From CADCWK01 sp965218235 (GTDB lineage Bacteria; Chloroflexota; Chloroflexia; Thermomicrobiales; UBA6265): DNA of 64,000 bases. Where the stretch lies: the NCBI GenBank assembly GCA_965218235.1, contig OZ244595.1, positions 372,001-436,000 on the forward strand. Direction: 5' to 3'. The translations under genes and the position numbers were made by a program. The notes beneath the pieces are model-generated. The model worked only from the letters and a program-made list of their open reading frames with translations. It did not search any database and had not been told where the DNA came from. This document shows positions 24,250 through 32,969 of this stretch, in pieces. Every line of letters begins with the position of its first letter. Within the stretch, counting starts at the first letter, position 1.

Positions 24250-24308
24250 GGAGGCAATGCGGGGAGGCGTGCCGATCGGCACGCCTCCCCGCATTGCCTC
24301 CTCAGCCA
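24243..24308. repeat. Perfect 66-bp palindrome before cas3
   Basis: Two 33-base arms pair without one mismatch and without a loop, centred on GCCGATCGGC (24271-24280). RNA from either strand would form the same long hairpin, a possible RNase III target. No U-run follows on either side, so it is not a standard terminator. Confidence 0.97.
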
Positions 24309-24405
24309 GAGCTCCTCGCCTACACCTCTCGTGAGTCGCCAATGCTGTCGGATTCCCAGCGACATAGCGGAATGGTCGGCCAGACGACCAATGGAGGAAC
24401 AACTG

Positions 24406-27351
24406 ATGACATCAACTGGAACAGTGGTTGAAGCAGACCGCCGCTTTACGCAACTCTGGGCCAAGACCAACCGCGACGACCCGTCACCCGACGACTACCA
24501 CGCGCTGGCGCTGCATCTGGTCGATGTCGCCGCCGTCGCGTACCAACTCTGGCTCACTGCTACATCGCCCTATCGCCGTCAGCAGTGGGGGGTCGATCTA
24601 GGAGCCGATGAGGACATGGCTGGCCGCTGGCTCGCGTTCTTGGCAGGATGCCACGATCTCGGGAAGGCCAGCGTCACGTTCCAACGGCTCGATCCGATCC
24701 AGATGCGTCGGGTGGTCGGTGCGTCAAGGGGGACGATCAGCGACTATCCTCCGGCAACGAAGATCCCACACGGACAGGTAACAGCCGCTGAACTTCGGGC
24801 CATCCTGCAGCGACGTTTCGGCATGAGCCGTGGCGCGGCCCGCCGCATGGCGGTGATTGCCGGGGGGCATCACGGACGCTTTCCGTCGGCCATCCATGTT
24901 CGCGACGGATCGATCGAGCACGATCCTAAGAGTGTGGGCCAGGGGGCCTGGGAGTCCTGGCGCGAATCGCTGATCGACTACCTTGCTAAAGCCATCGGCC
25001 TTCCTCAGACGTTGCCGGAATCGCTACGCATTCGAACCCTGAAGTATCCCGCAGCCATTCGCCTCGGTGGCTTCATCTCTCTGTCCGATTGGATCGGATC
25101 AGATGAGGATTTCTTTCCCTTGACGACGATGGTGCCGCTCGACGCGGTCGAGGCTTTCGTCAACTCCACTGCCCAGGCACAGCGAGCGCTCCAGCACCAT
25201 GGTTGGCTCGCACCCTCGGTTGCCATCCCGTCAGGGACCATAACGGACACTTTTCCATGGCTCACCGAGCCATTTGGGGGGCAACTCGCGGCGATGAGGC
25301 TCTTCGACAAGATTGATGGGCCGGGCATCGCAGTGGTCGAGTATCCGATGGGGTGGGGCAAGACTGAGATCGCACTCTGGGCTGCCGCTCGCTGGGCGGA
25401 ACGGGACGGCATCGATGGATTCTACGTTGCGATGCCAACGCGCACGACGAGCGACCAGTTGTTCTCGCGAGCCAGTGATCTCTTCGGGCTCCATCATGGA
25501 CCAGACGCCGTGAGACCAAATCTGCGTCGCATCTCCGGTCTCACGCCACTCAGTACATCGCAGAAGTCAGACCGGACCGAGCCAGCCGGTGATCCCTCCC
25601 TCGGCGACACGGTCGCCTGGGACATGGTGCCGGCCAGCTGGAAGACCCGAGAGACGGCCAGCGATTTTGAGCGTCTCCGTCGTTCGACGTGGTTCGAGCA
25701 GCGCAATCGAGGGCTCCTCGCCCGGTACGGGGTCGGGACGGTCGATCAGGCCATGTTGGGGGTGCTCAAGGCACGCCACCACTTCGTTCGGCTCGAGGGG
25801 CTTGCCGGCAAGACCGTGATCTTCGATGAAGTCCACTCGTACGACGTGTTTATGGCAACCATCGTCGATGAACTGATCAGGTGGCTTGGTACTCTCGGCT
25901 CACCAGTCGTCATCCTGACTGCGACCCTGCCGTGGAATCGAACCCTAGAACTCATCGAAGCCTACCGGCGCGGAGCAGGATGGCCGGAGCGGCAAATCGA
26001 GCACCAACCTTACCCACGCCTAACGATCCGGGACGAGCGAGACCTTTGCTCGCAACACATTGACGTGGCGGACGAAGACCGCCGAACGGTGGCCCTGCGA
26101 CGCCTTACGTCCCCTCTGGGAGACGACTTGGTGATGTGGCAAGACGTCGCAACACGGCTGGGTGAGCGTCTGGCGAACGGCGGCACTGCCGCCGTGGTCT
26201 GCAATACGGTCAGCCAATCGCAGGATGCGTATCGGGCTCTTTGCACCGTCTTCCCCAAGGACGAGTTGACACTGTTCCATGCACGGTTCCGCCGCCGAGA
26301 GCGGCGCGGGATCCAGGAGAAGGTTCTCTCGACGTTTGGCCGATCGGCACATGATGACCATTCTGGATCCCCGGACCGAATCTGCCCACGACGGCATGTC
26401 GTCGTGGCAACACAGGTCATCGAACAGAGTCTGGACCTCGACTTTGATCTCATGGTGTCGATGTTTTGTCCAACCGACCTGCTGCTTCAACGAAGTGGAC
26501 GACTGCATCGACACAAACGCACTCGGTGCAAACGACCGAGATCCGTTGCCGCTCCCGAGCTATGGGTGACCGGCTTCACGGACGGCCCAAATGGAGCCGG
26601 TCCCTACTTTCATCGAGGGTCGGAAGCGGTCTACGGGCGCTATCCCTTACTCCGATCCTGGTGGGCACTACGTGACCATGACCAGATCGTAGTGCCGAAC
26701 GATATTGAGCCGTTGATCGAGGCGACCTACGCTCCAGACCATGACGCCCCCACTGATCCGGTACTTCTTGAGGATTGGGAGCAGAGCCGGTCTGCGTTCG
26801 AGAAGCGATCCGTGGCTGATGAGATCGAAGGACGGAAATCGCTGATTCCAGAACTCGATCACGACGACCCGGACGCCGATCGGGATGTGTTTCGAGCAGC
26901 ACAGGCAATGGCGACGAGCGCGGAGGATCTCCCGCCCGACGTGCGACAGGCGGGGATTCACACGCGGCTCGGTCCACCAAGCATCGATGTTGTGATCCTG
27001 ACGCATGACGAGCCGGAGTCACTTCGGATATCGGCCACGGCTACGACGATCAGACGGCCGACAGACGCGACCATCGAAGAGTTGGTCGAACGTATCGTGG
27101 GCATCTCACTCCGTGGCGCCGTTCGCATTCTGAGCGAACTCAAGACACCGCCAAGCTGGGACCGGATTCCGACTCTACGACACGCCCGCTCGATCATCCT
27201 TGACGAGCATGCATCGCGTTCGCTGGCTGACGGCTACACGATCGGGCTGCATCCGCAACTGGGGATCACACTGGAACGCGACAGCGATCGGCCGACCACG
27301 AACCCTGTTAGTTGGGGAATACCCCCCGCACAGGACGATGAGGAGGAATGA
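24406..27351 (+). CDS. cas3: CRISPR-associated helicase/nuclease Cas3 (type I-E)
   Basis: A 981-residue HD-helicase fusion that degrades DNA marked by Cascade. The HD nuclease has GCHDLGKAS (His83-Asp84) and AGGHHG near 153-157. The SF2 helicase has Walker A PMGWGKTE (about 314-321), DEVHSYD (Walker B, 474-480), and a motif VI segment QRSGRLHRH preceded by QVIEQSLDLDFDLM. ATG 24406 is preferred because GGAGGA ends 7 bases before it; ATG 24391 is possible. It is the first cas gene and its leader carries the guide-target and palindrome elements. Its stop overlaps the next start. Confidence 0.97.
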   Translation: MTSTGTVVEADRRFTQLWAKTNRDDPSPDDYHALALHLVDVAAVAYQLWLTATSPYRRQQWGVDLGADEDMAGRWLAFLAGCHDLGKASVTFQRLDPIQMRRVVGASRGTISDYPPATKIPHGQVTAAELRAILQRRFGMSRGAARRMAVIAGGHHGRFPSAIHVRDGSIEHDPKSVGQGAWESWRESLIDYLAKAIGLPQTLPESLRIRTLKYPAAIRLGGFISLSDWIGSDEDFFPLTTMVPLDAVEAFVNSTAQAQRALQHHGWLAPSVAIPSGTITDTFPWLTEPFGGQLAAMRLFDKIDGPGIAVVEYPMGWGKTEIALWAAARWAERDGIDGFYVAMPTRTTSDQLFSRASDLFGLHHGPDAVRPNLRRISGLTPLSTSQKSDRTEPAGDPSLGDTVAWDMVPASWKTRETASDFERLRRSTWFEQRNRGLLARYGVGTVDQAMLGVLKARHHFVRLEGLAGKTVIFDEVHSYDVFMATIVDELIRWLGTLGSPVVILTATLPWNRTLELIEAYRRGAGWPERQIEHQPYPRLTIRDERDLCSQHIDVADEDRRTVALRRLTSPLGDDLVMWQDVATRLGERLANGGTAAVVCNTVSQSQDAYRALCTVFPKDELTLFHARFRRRERRGIQEKVLSTFGRSAHDDHSGSPDRICPRRHVVVATQVIEQSLDLDFDLMVSMFCPTDLLLQRSGRLHRHKRTRCKRPRSVAAPELWVTGFTDGPNGAGPYFHRGSEAVYGRYPLLRSWWALRDHDQIVVPNDIEPLIEATYAPDHDAPTDPVLLEDWEQSRSAFEKRSVADEIEGRKSLIPELDHDDPDADRDVFRAAQAMATSAEDLPPDVRQAGIHTRLGPPSIDVVILTHDEPESLRISATATTIRRPTDATIEELVERIVGISLRGAVRILSELKTPPSWDRIPTLRHARSIILDEHASRSLADGYTIGLHPQLGITLERDSDRPTTNPVSWGIPPAQDDEEE

Positions 27352-28955
27352 TGATGCATAGTACGAACACTCCCCACCACGACCTCACGACCGACTCTTG
27401 GCTTCCGGTCAGCCTCCTTCAGGCTGACGCAACGGGACAGACCACTGCGACCTGGAGCCTCCGTGAACTCCTGATTCATGCTCACGAGGCAAGGGGCCTG
27501 AGCGAGCCGTCTCCGCTCACCTTCACGGCGCTGATACGATATCTGCTGGCGATCCTCCACCGCGCCACAGAGGGTCCTACCGACGAGGCTGCGTGGGTAG
27601 CGATGTGGGACCGCGGCTGTTTCGATGAGGTTAGTGTCAACGATTACCTCGATCGCTGGCGGCACCGGTTCAACTTGTTCGACGCCGAGCTGCCCTTCGC
27701 TCAGGCAGTCATTCCCACGCAGGGAACCGATATCAGCCCAATAACACGGCTTCTACCAGAGCGGTCCAGCGGCAATAATGCGACGCTCTTCGACCATTCC
27801 TGGGATGCTGACCCTTTGGTGCTGGATTCCGGAGCAGCTGCGCGGGCACTGCTGACCGCGCAGTCCTATGCCTTTGCTGGGACTGGGGGAATGTTCAAGG
27901 ACAGCACGATGGTCGCCGGATACTGCCTGTTCCTAGAGGGGCAGAATCTGTTCCAAACCCTAATGTTGAACCTGCAACGCTACGACCCTCACGGTCTGCT
28001 CGATACGTCAGCGTCACTGGATCAACCCTGGTGGGAGAGTGAGCAGGACCCGACGATCCAAACGACCGGCAACCGCCCGCTCGGTCTGACGGACCTGTTG
28101 ACTTGGCGGGCGCGACAGATCCATCTGCTTCCCGACGATGATGGGTCCGTCCGCCACTGCCGCTATCGACAGTGGTATGCACTTCGGCCCGGCTCAGCGC
28201 TGGATCCGTACAAGCGGTACGCCCCCGTTCAGAGCGGTGAGAACGTCGGCAATCTCGTGCCCCAAAACTTCCAGCCAGACAGGGCTCTCTGGCGCGACAG
28301 CTACGGTTTCTTTCCGCCCGAATATCACAACCAAAAGCTGGGCATCGATGTCCTTCGCCCAGGCATCATCGACTGGACCGCCCAAATCGAGTTCTGGCTG
28401 GGGGACCGTGATCGCTCCCTCGTCAACCCCGATGGGACAGCAGTTAAGCCGACCCTCCTCGCCACTGGACTCGTCAATAACCAAGCCAAGATCTTCCTCT
28501 GGCGAATGGACCGGATGCCCCTCCCACTTGAAGTCCTCGAGAATGTTGGACTGGCTCGATTGGCCGAGCGTGCTGTCCGCCGGGCCGAGGAGGCACGGTC
28601 GTGCCTGGCAAAGGCGGCGAAGACCTATGCCGAGACGCTCCTGACCCGCGACGACCGCGAGCGCAAACCTAACCCGGACGACGTGCGCCGGGAGATCTCA
28701 ACCTTGCGTTTCCTCGACCGCTACTGGGCGGCGCTCGATCTTCTCTATCCGAACTTCATCAGGGCACTCGGCACGACTGGTGATTCTAAGGCGTCGGAAC
28801 ATGCTTTCAGCGATTGGGAGGTCTGGCTCCGCCAGACCGCTGCGGAGGTGTTCTTCGACGCGACTGAGTCAACCAACACTGACAGCAATCGATGGCGAGC
28901 ACGCGCTGTCGGAATTCGCGCTCTGAACCGGGAACTAAAGGTCACCTTCGGTTGA
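27348..28955 (+). CDS. casA: Cascade large subunit Cas8e (Cse1/CasA)
   Basis: A 535-residue Cas8e, the Cascade subunit that reads the PAM and recruits Cas3. It starts with the family signature LTTDSWLPVSLLQ and LTFTALIRYLLAILHRA, followed by NLFDAELPFAQ and a SYAFAGTGGMFKDST segment. The C-terminal four-helix bundle includes FLDRYWAALDLLYPNF. Three ATGs stand in a row (27348, 27351, 27354) overlapping the cas3 stop, and AGGAGG at 27341-27346 fits the third best by spacing. Length is normal for the family. Confidence 0.95.
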   Translation: MMMHSTNTPHHDLTTDSWLPVSLLQADATGQTTATWSLRELLIHAHEARGLSEPSPLTFTALIRYLLAILHRATEGPTDEAAWVAMWDRGCFDEVSVNDYLDRWRHRFNLFDAELPFAQAVIPTQGTDISPITRLLPERSSGNNATLFDHSWDADPLVLDSGAAARALLTAQSYAFAGTGGMFKDSTMVAGYCLFLEGQNLFQTLMLNLQRYDPHGLLDTSASLDQPWWESEQDPTIQTTGNRPLGLTDLLTWRARQIHLLPDDDGSVRHCRYRQWYALRPGSALDPYKRYAPVQSGENVGNLVPQNFQPDRALWRDSYGFFPPEYHNQKLGIDVLRPGIIDWTAQIEFWLGDRDRSLVNPDGTAVKPTLLATGLVNNQAKIFLWRMDRMPLPLEVLENVGLARLAERAVRRAEEARSCLAKAAKTYAETLLTRDDRERKPNPDDVRREISTLRFLDRYWAALDLLYPNFIRALGTTGDSKASEHAFSDWEVWLRQTAAEVFFDATESTNTDSNRWRARAVGIRALNRELKVTFG

Positions 28956-29005
28956 CCACTGATGTGCGGACGCCCGGCCGACCCGGGCAGGAAAGAGAGC
29001 AGCCA

Positions 29006-29752
29006 ATGGTTTCGGAGAGGTCGAAGGATGGGAATGAACGCCGTGAACGGCGATTCGCGCTCGCACTGTATGCACTCAAGCAGGCTGATGATCGCGCAAC
29101 CCTTGCGCGGCTACGGCGGGGAGTTGGCAAGCCACTCGGTGTCACGATGGACGTCTACCCGTTCCTTGGTGAGCATCTCGAATCGGCGAGGTTCGACAAC
29201 TCATCCTCAAACCCTTGGGTAGCCCGCTACGACGAAACTCTGCATCTGATCGCTGGACTGTTTGCGCTCCATCCCATCTATCCTCGAGGCGCAGAGCGCA
29301 AGGCCGGCACGACTGGGACGACGGGAACGTCGAGCGAGAGCACGGAACCCGGTGAACCTGATCCATTGCAACCACGGGAAGCCAAGACATCGGACAACGC
29401 TTCTGGTAAGTCATTCCTGTGGTCCCTACGACAGCTTCCCAACGCCGAGGAACTGCCCGGACTAGAACGACGAGTCGTCGCGATACTCAATGCCGACTAT
29501 CCACAACTCGAGGTCTTCCTCCGGCATGCAGTCGGACTGCTTCGGAATGCTGATGCGCCCATTCCGGTCGACTGGGAACGGCTCGTCCGCGACCTCACGT
29601 TCTGGGATCTTGAGGATCGTTCAGTTCAGAAGCAATGGGCCAGCGCATGGTGGAGACACTACAGCCTGTCCACTGTGGTCGGCGACTCACCCCTTTCATC
29701 CTCCGACGAATCAGAGAGTGAGGGGTATTCATTCAGTTCGCCTGCTCGTTGA
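29006..29752 (+). CDS. casB: Cascade small subunit Cse2 (CasB)
   Basis: A 248-residue Cse2, the helical dimer on the belly of Cascade that holds the displaced strand. The N-terminal core (ALYALKQADDRATLARLRRG) and the C-terminal helices (FLRHAVGLLRNADAPIPVDW, then WERLVRDLTFWD) fit the family. A Thr/Gly/Ser/Pro-rich insert near residues 105-145 and an acidic Ser-rich tail make it longer than the usual 160-200 residues. ATG 29006 is chosen because homology starts just after it; the upstream frame to 28892 overlaps Cas8e. It is 30 bp before cas7e. Confidence 0.9.
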   Translation: MVSERSKDGNERRERRFALALYALKQADDRATLARLRRGVGKPLGVTMDVYPFLGEHLESARFDNSSSNPWVARYDETLHLIAGLFALHPIYPRGAERKAGTTGTTGTSSESTEPGEPDPLQPREAKTSDNASGKSFLWSLRQLPNAEELPGLERRVVAILNADYPQLEVFLRHAVGLLRNADAPIPVDWERLVRDLTFWDLEDRSVQKQWASAWWRHYSLSTVVGDSPLSSSDESESEGYSFSSPAR

Positions 29753-29782
29753 AACGAAGTCAATCTTGGAAGGACCAGCACC

Positions 29783-30991
29783 ATGTTGATCGACCTGCAC
29801 GTCATCCAGAACATCGCCCCGGCCAACCTCAACCGCGACGACACCGGCTCGCCAAAGGATGCGATCTTCGGGGGCTACCGACGGGCCCGCGTCTCCAGCC
29901 AGGCCTGGAAGCGCGCCATCCGCACCGCCTTCACCAGCGACGGCCTGCTGCCGGTCGACCAGCTCGCCGTCCGAACCAAGCGCGTTGTCAACGAGCTCGT
30001 GACGAAGATGGACGCTCCGGGCCGATCCGAGGCGCAGCGGGTCGCCGTCGCCGTCGCCATGCTCGGTGGGATCGGCCTGACCGCCGACCCAGACAGCGAT
30101 GGAGAGTACCTCACCCAGTACCTCCTCTACATCGGCCGTGACGAGATCGCGAAGCTCGCCGGCGTCGCCGACCAGCACTGGGACGAACTCGCCAAGGACA
30201 ACCCCGCCGCCGGCGCCGAGACCGGCAAGAATCGCAAGAAGGCCGGCAAGATCGCCGTCACCAAGGATGTCCAGGACAAGGTCATGCAGGCGCTGGACGG
30301 GAGCCGCGCCGTCGACCTCGCCCTGTTCGGCCGGATGCTGGCCGACCTGCCGGTTAGGAACGTGGACGGCGCCGTTCAAGTGGCCCACGCGATCTCCACC
30401 CACGCCGTCGAGTTCGAGTTCGACTACTACACCGCCGTCGACGATCTCAACACCCGCGACGAGACCGGCGCCGGGATGATCGGCACGGTCGAGTTCAACT
30501 CGGCCACCTTCTACCGCTACACCAGCATCGACGTCGCCGACCTCGCGAAGAACCTCGGCGGCGACGCCGAACTGGCCGTCAAGGCCGCGCTGGCCTACAT
30601 CCGCGGCTTCCTCCTTGCCATCCCAAGTGGCAAGCAGAACAGCTTCGCCGCGCAGAATCTACCCTCGGCTGCCCTTGCGGTCGTCCGCGAGCACGGCCGC
30701 TGGTCGCTCGCCAACGCCTTTGTCCGCCCCATTCCGCCGCGCGTCGCGGACGGGCTGGTCGCGGAGTCCATCGCCCGGATGGCGAAGCACTATGGCAATC
30801 TGACGACGATGTATGGCGCCGACGGGATCGTCGCCACGCCGGTCCTCGTCGACCCGGAGTACGCTGAACAGGTGGTCGCCCTGGAGCCAAGCGGCACGCT
30901 GACGCGGTGGCTGGCCGACATCGAGCAGGCCATCGGCACCGGCCCGTCGCCAGTCCGTGCGGACGGGGTCGCGGCGGGGGTGGCCGAATGA
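29783..30991 (+). CDS. casC: Cascade backbone Cas7e (Cse4/CasC)
   Basis: A 402-residue Cas7e, six copies of which form the crRNA-binding backbone. It opens LIDLHVIQNIAPANLNRDDT with GSPKDAIFGGYRRARVSSQA, the classic Cse4 start. LLAIPSGKQNSFAAQNLPSA and WSLANAFVRPI are also family marks. From this gene on, codon use is distinctly more GC-rich than in the three genes before it. The stop overlaps the cas5e start (ATGA). Confidence 0.97.
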   Translation: MLIDLHVIQNIAPANLNRDDTGSPKDAIFGGYRRARVSSQAWKRAIRTAFTSDGLLPVDQLAVRTKRVVNELVTKMDAPGRSEAQRVAVAVAMLGGIGLTADPDSDGEYLTQYLLYIGRDEIAKLAGVADQHWDELAKDNPAAGAETGKNRKKAGKIAVTKDVQDKVMQALDGSRAVDLALFGRMLADLPVRNVDGAVQVAHAISTHAVEFEFDYYTAVDDLNTRDETGAGMIGTVEFNSATFYRYTSIDVADLAKNLGGDAELAVKAALAYIRGFLLAIPSGKQNSFAAQNLPSAALAVVREHGRWSLANAFVRPIPPRVADGLVAESIARMAKHYGNLTTMYGADGIVATPVLVDPEYAEQVVALEPSGTLTRWLADIEQAIGTGPSPVRADGVAAGVAE

Positions 30992-31887
30992 CCGATGACG
31001 CGACCATCACCACCCCTGGATCGATCGCAGTGGACGAGAACGGGAAGGCCACGCTGCTGCTGCGGCTGGCCGGGCCGCTCCAGAGCTGGGGCATCTCCAG
31101 CCGCTACGCCTCCCGCGACACCGGCTCCGAGCCGAGCAAGTCCGGCGTGATTGGCATCCTGGCTGCCGCTCTCGGGCTGCCCCGAGAGACCGACCTGTCG
31201 CGCGTCCCACTTCCCAACGTGGCGGCGCCCGTCGATCTGACGCGGCTCCGGATGGGGGTCCGGGTCGACAACGAGGGCGTCCCTGGCTACGACTTCCAGA
31301 CCGTCGGCGGGGGCAACGACGATCCCGGCATCGCCCAGGCCCGCGACACCCCGAAGGCCATCGCCCGGCGCCTGTCCGATCGCGCCGCCGGGCGCCTTGG
31401 CAACAAGGGCGCCATCTCGATCTCCAACCGCTACTTCCTCCAGGACGCCGTGTTTCTGGTCGGCCTGGAGGGCGATGATGTCACGGCGCTGCGGGCCCTG
31501 GACCGTGCCCTCCGCCGGCCGGTCTTCCCAATCGGGCTCGGACGCCGCAGCTACGTGCCGTCCTGCCCGGTCGCCCTGCCAGACGACATCGGTGGCGGCG
31601 TGCGGCCGATGCCGCTGGAACAGGCGATTGGGTCCGAACCGTGGCCGGTCGACGGGCGTCGTATCCGCCCGGACTGGCGTTCGTCCGGACCGCGCCAGTT
31701 GCGAACCGTCATCGAGGCAACGGCGGGGGAGGACGGCATCATCCGGAACGATCAGCCGGTCGGGGCCGCCTTCCACACTCGCGTCTTCGGTCCGCGCGCG
31801 GTCATCTACGGCACCGTCCCGGAACCGCCCCGCGCTGAGCGGCTCGACGGCGGCGATCACACTGGCCGGATGGAGGGGGTCGCATGA
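30988..31887 (+). CDS. casD: Cascade subunit Cas5e (CasD)
   Basis: A 299-residue Cas5e that caps the 5' handle of the crRNA in Cascade. The signature LLRLAGPLQSWGISSRY and RDTGSEPSKSGVIGILAAAL are exact family hallmarks, followed by the PTAARDTPK-like segment QARDTPKAIARRLSDR and NRYFLQDAVFLVGLEG. About 20 extra N-terminal residues precede the core. ATG 30988 overlaps the cas7e stop; its own stop overlaps cas6e. Confidence 0.96.
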   Translation: MTDDATITTPGSIAVDENGKATLLLRLAGPLQSWGISSRYASRDTGSEPSKSGVIGILAAALGLPRETDLSRVPLPNVAAPVDLTRLRMGVRVDNEGVPGYDFQTVGGGNDDPGIAQARDTPKAIARRLSDRAAGRLGNKGAISISNRYFLQDAVFLVGLEGDDVTALRALDRALRRPVFPIGLGRRSYVPSCPVALPDDIGGGVRPMPLEQAIGSEPWPVDGRRIRPDWRSSGPRQLRTVIEATAGEDGIIRNDQPVGAAFHTRVFGPRAVIYGTVPEPPRAERLDGGDHTGRMEGVA

Positions 31888-32786
31888 GCACCGGGACCAA
31901 GACCACCCCAATGACCGCCGGTGCCGCTGACGCGTCCGGATCGGTGTTTCTGTCCCGCCTCCGGCTCAACCTGCGGCACCCGCGCATCCAGCGGACGATC
32001 GGCGACGCTCAGGCGCTGCACCGGCTGGTAATGGCGCTGTTTCCGACCGTCGAGACGGATAGCGCCCGGGCCGCGATGTCGGTCCTCTACCGGGTCGACG
32101 AGGCCCGACCGGAGCCAGGAGTCGCGGTCACGGCGGGATGGCCGGCCGAAGAACTGGTGCTGATCGTCCAGTCGGCCGTCCCGCCGCGGCTTGTGGAGCG
32201 GGACTCGGGCTGGTCGGCTGGGATGCTGGCCGACGGAGCGGACGGCGAGCCGGTCGCAAGCCGTGACGTCGGCCCGACCTTCGCCGGCATCGTGGACGGG
32301 CAGCGGCTCGGCTTCCGCCTGCGGGCCAACCCGACGAAGCGCCTGTCGCTGCAACGTCCGGACGATCCGGACCACTGGGACGGTCCGACTGACGCCCTCC
32401 TGACCCGGCACCGCGTCGCTGGCAAGGGGACAGGTCCGCGGGTCGCCCTTCTGCGGGAGGCCGAGCAGATCGACTGGCTGGTTCGTCAGGGGGAGCGGCA
32501 CGGCTTCCGGCTTCTGCCCAGGGAGCGAACCTGGACACCGGGCGTTCCCAACGGCGATGCGCCCGCGGAAGACGCGCCCGAGCCGGGACCGCTCTACGCC
32601 GTCCGGACCGCGAAGCAGACGATGAACGGCCGGCGCGGCAAAGCGGCCCTGACCCACCTCGCCGTGACGTTCGACGGCGAGCTGGCGGTCACCGACGCGG
32701 ACCGGTTCCGCGCGGCCCTGCGGGATGGGATCGGCCCCGCCAAGGCGTACGGCTTCGGCCTGCTCTCCGTCCGCCGTCCGCGCTAG
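31884..32786 (+). CDS. casE: CRISPR RNA endoribonuclease Cas6e (CasE)
   Basis: A 300-residue Cas6e that cuts pre-crRNA at the base of the repeat hairpin and leaves the GUGAACCG handle. FLSRLRLNLRHPRIQRTIGD is followed by AQALHRLVMALFP, whose His is the likely catalytic residue. FRLRANPTKR and the terminal Gly-rich loop GIGPAKAYGFGLLSVRRP match the family. It is longer than E. coli CasE (199 residues), with a ~20-residue N-terminal tail and inserts in the second ferredoxin domain. The stop at 32786 is followed by a 183-bp gap before cas1. Confidence 0.96.
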   Translation: MSTGTKTTPMTAGAADASGSVFLSRLRLNLRHPRIQRTIGDAQALHRLVMALFPTVETDSARAAMSVLYRVDEARPEPGVAVTAGWPAEELVLIVQSAVPPRLVERDSGWSAGMLADGADGEPVASRDVGPTFAGIVDGQRLGFRLRANPTKRLSLQRPDDPDHWDGPTDALLTRHRVAGKGTGPRVALLREAEQIDWLVRQGERHGFRLLPRERTWTPGVPNGDAPAEDAPEPGPLYAVRTAKQTMNGRRGKAALTHLAVTFDGELAVTDADRFRAALRDGIGPAKAYGFGLLSVRRPR

Positions 32787-32821
32787 CCCCGATCACCGCC
32801 CGAACCGTTTCACATTTCCAG

Positions 32822-32843
32822 GGTCCCGGCTCGAGCCGGGACC
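32822..32843. repeat. Perfect 22-bp palindrome between cas6e and cas1
   Basis: The arms GGTCCCGGCTC and GAGCCGGGACC pair completely. It lies 36 bp after the cas6e stop, has no U-run, and may dampen transcription into cas1-cas2 or protect the 3' end of the Cascade message. Confidence 0.7.
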
Positions 32844-32969
32844 TCGGGGCACCGTTGCCCAACGTCGCTCGGCGGCGAAACCCGCCGCCTGTTCCTCCCC
32901 TTCGCTCCTCCGTTCCGATCGACCATTCGGCGCCGAAGCCAACGCCACCCGCCGAGAAGGAGTCCCGCC

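Noticed and set aside
24243..24308. Palindrome as an intrinsic terminator
   Set aside because: No loop and no U-run on either side.
24143..24470. Several 60-100 codon frames on both strands across the cas3 leader
   Set aside because: They exist only because the 66-bp palindrome and flanks are open in both directions; no domains or suitable ribosome sites. Only the mini-ORF after the perfect Shine-Dalgarno was kept.
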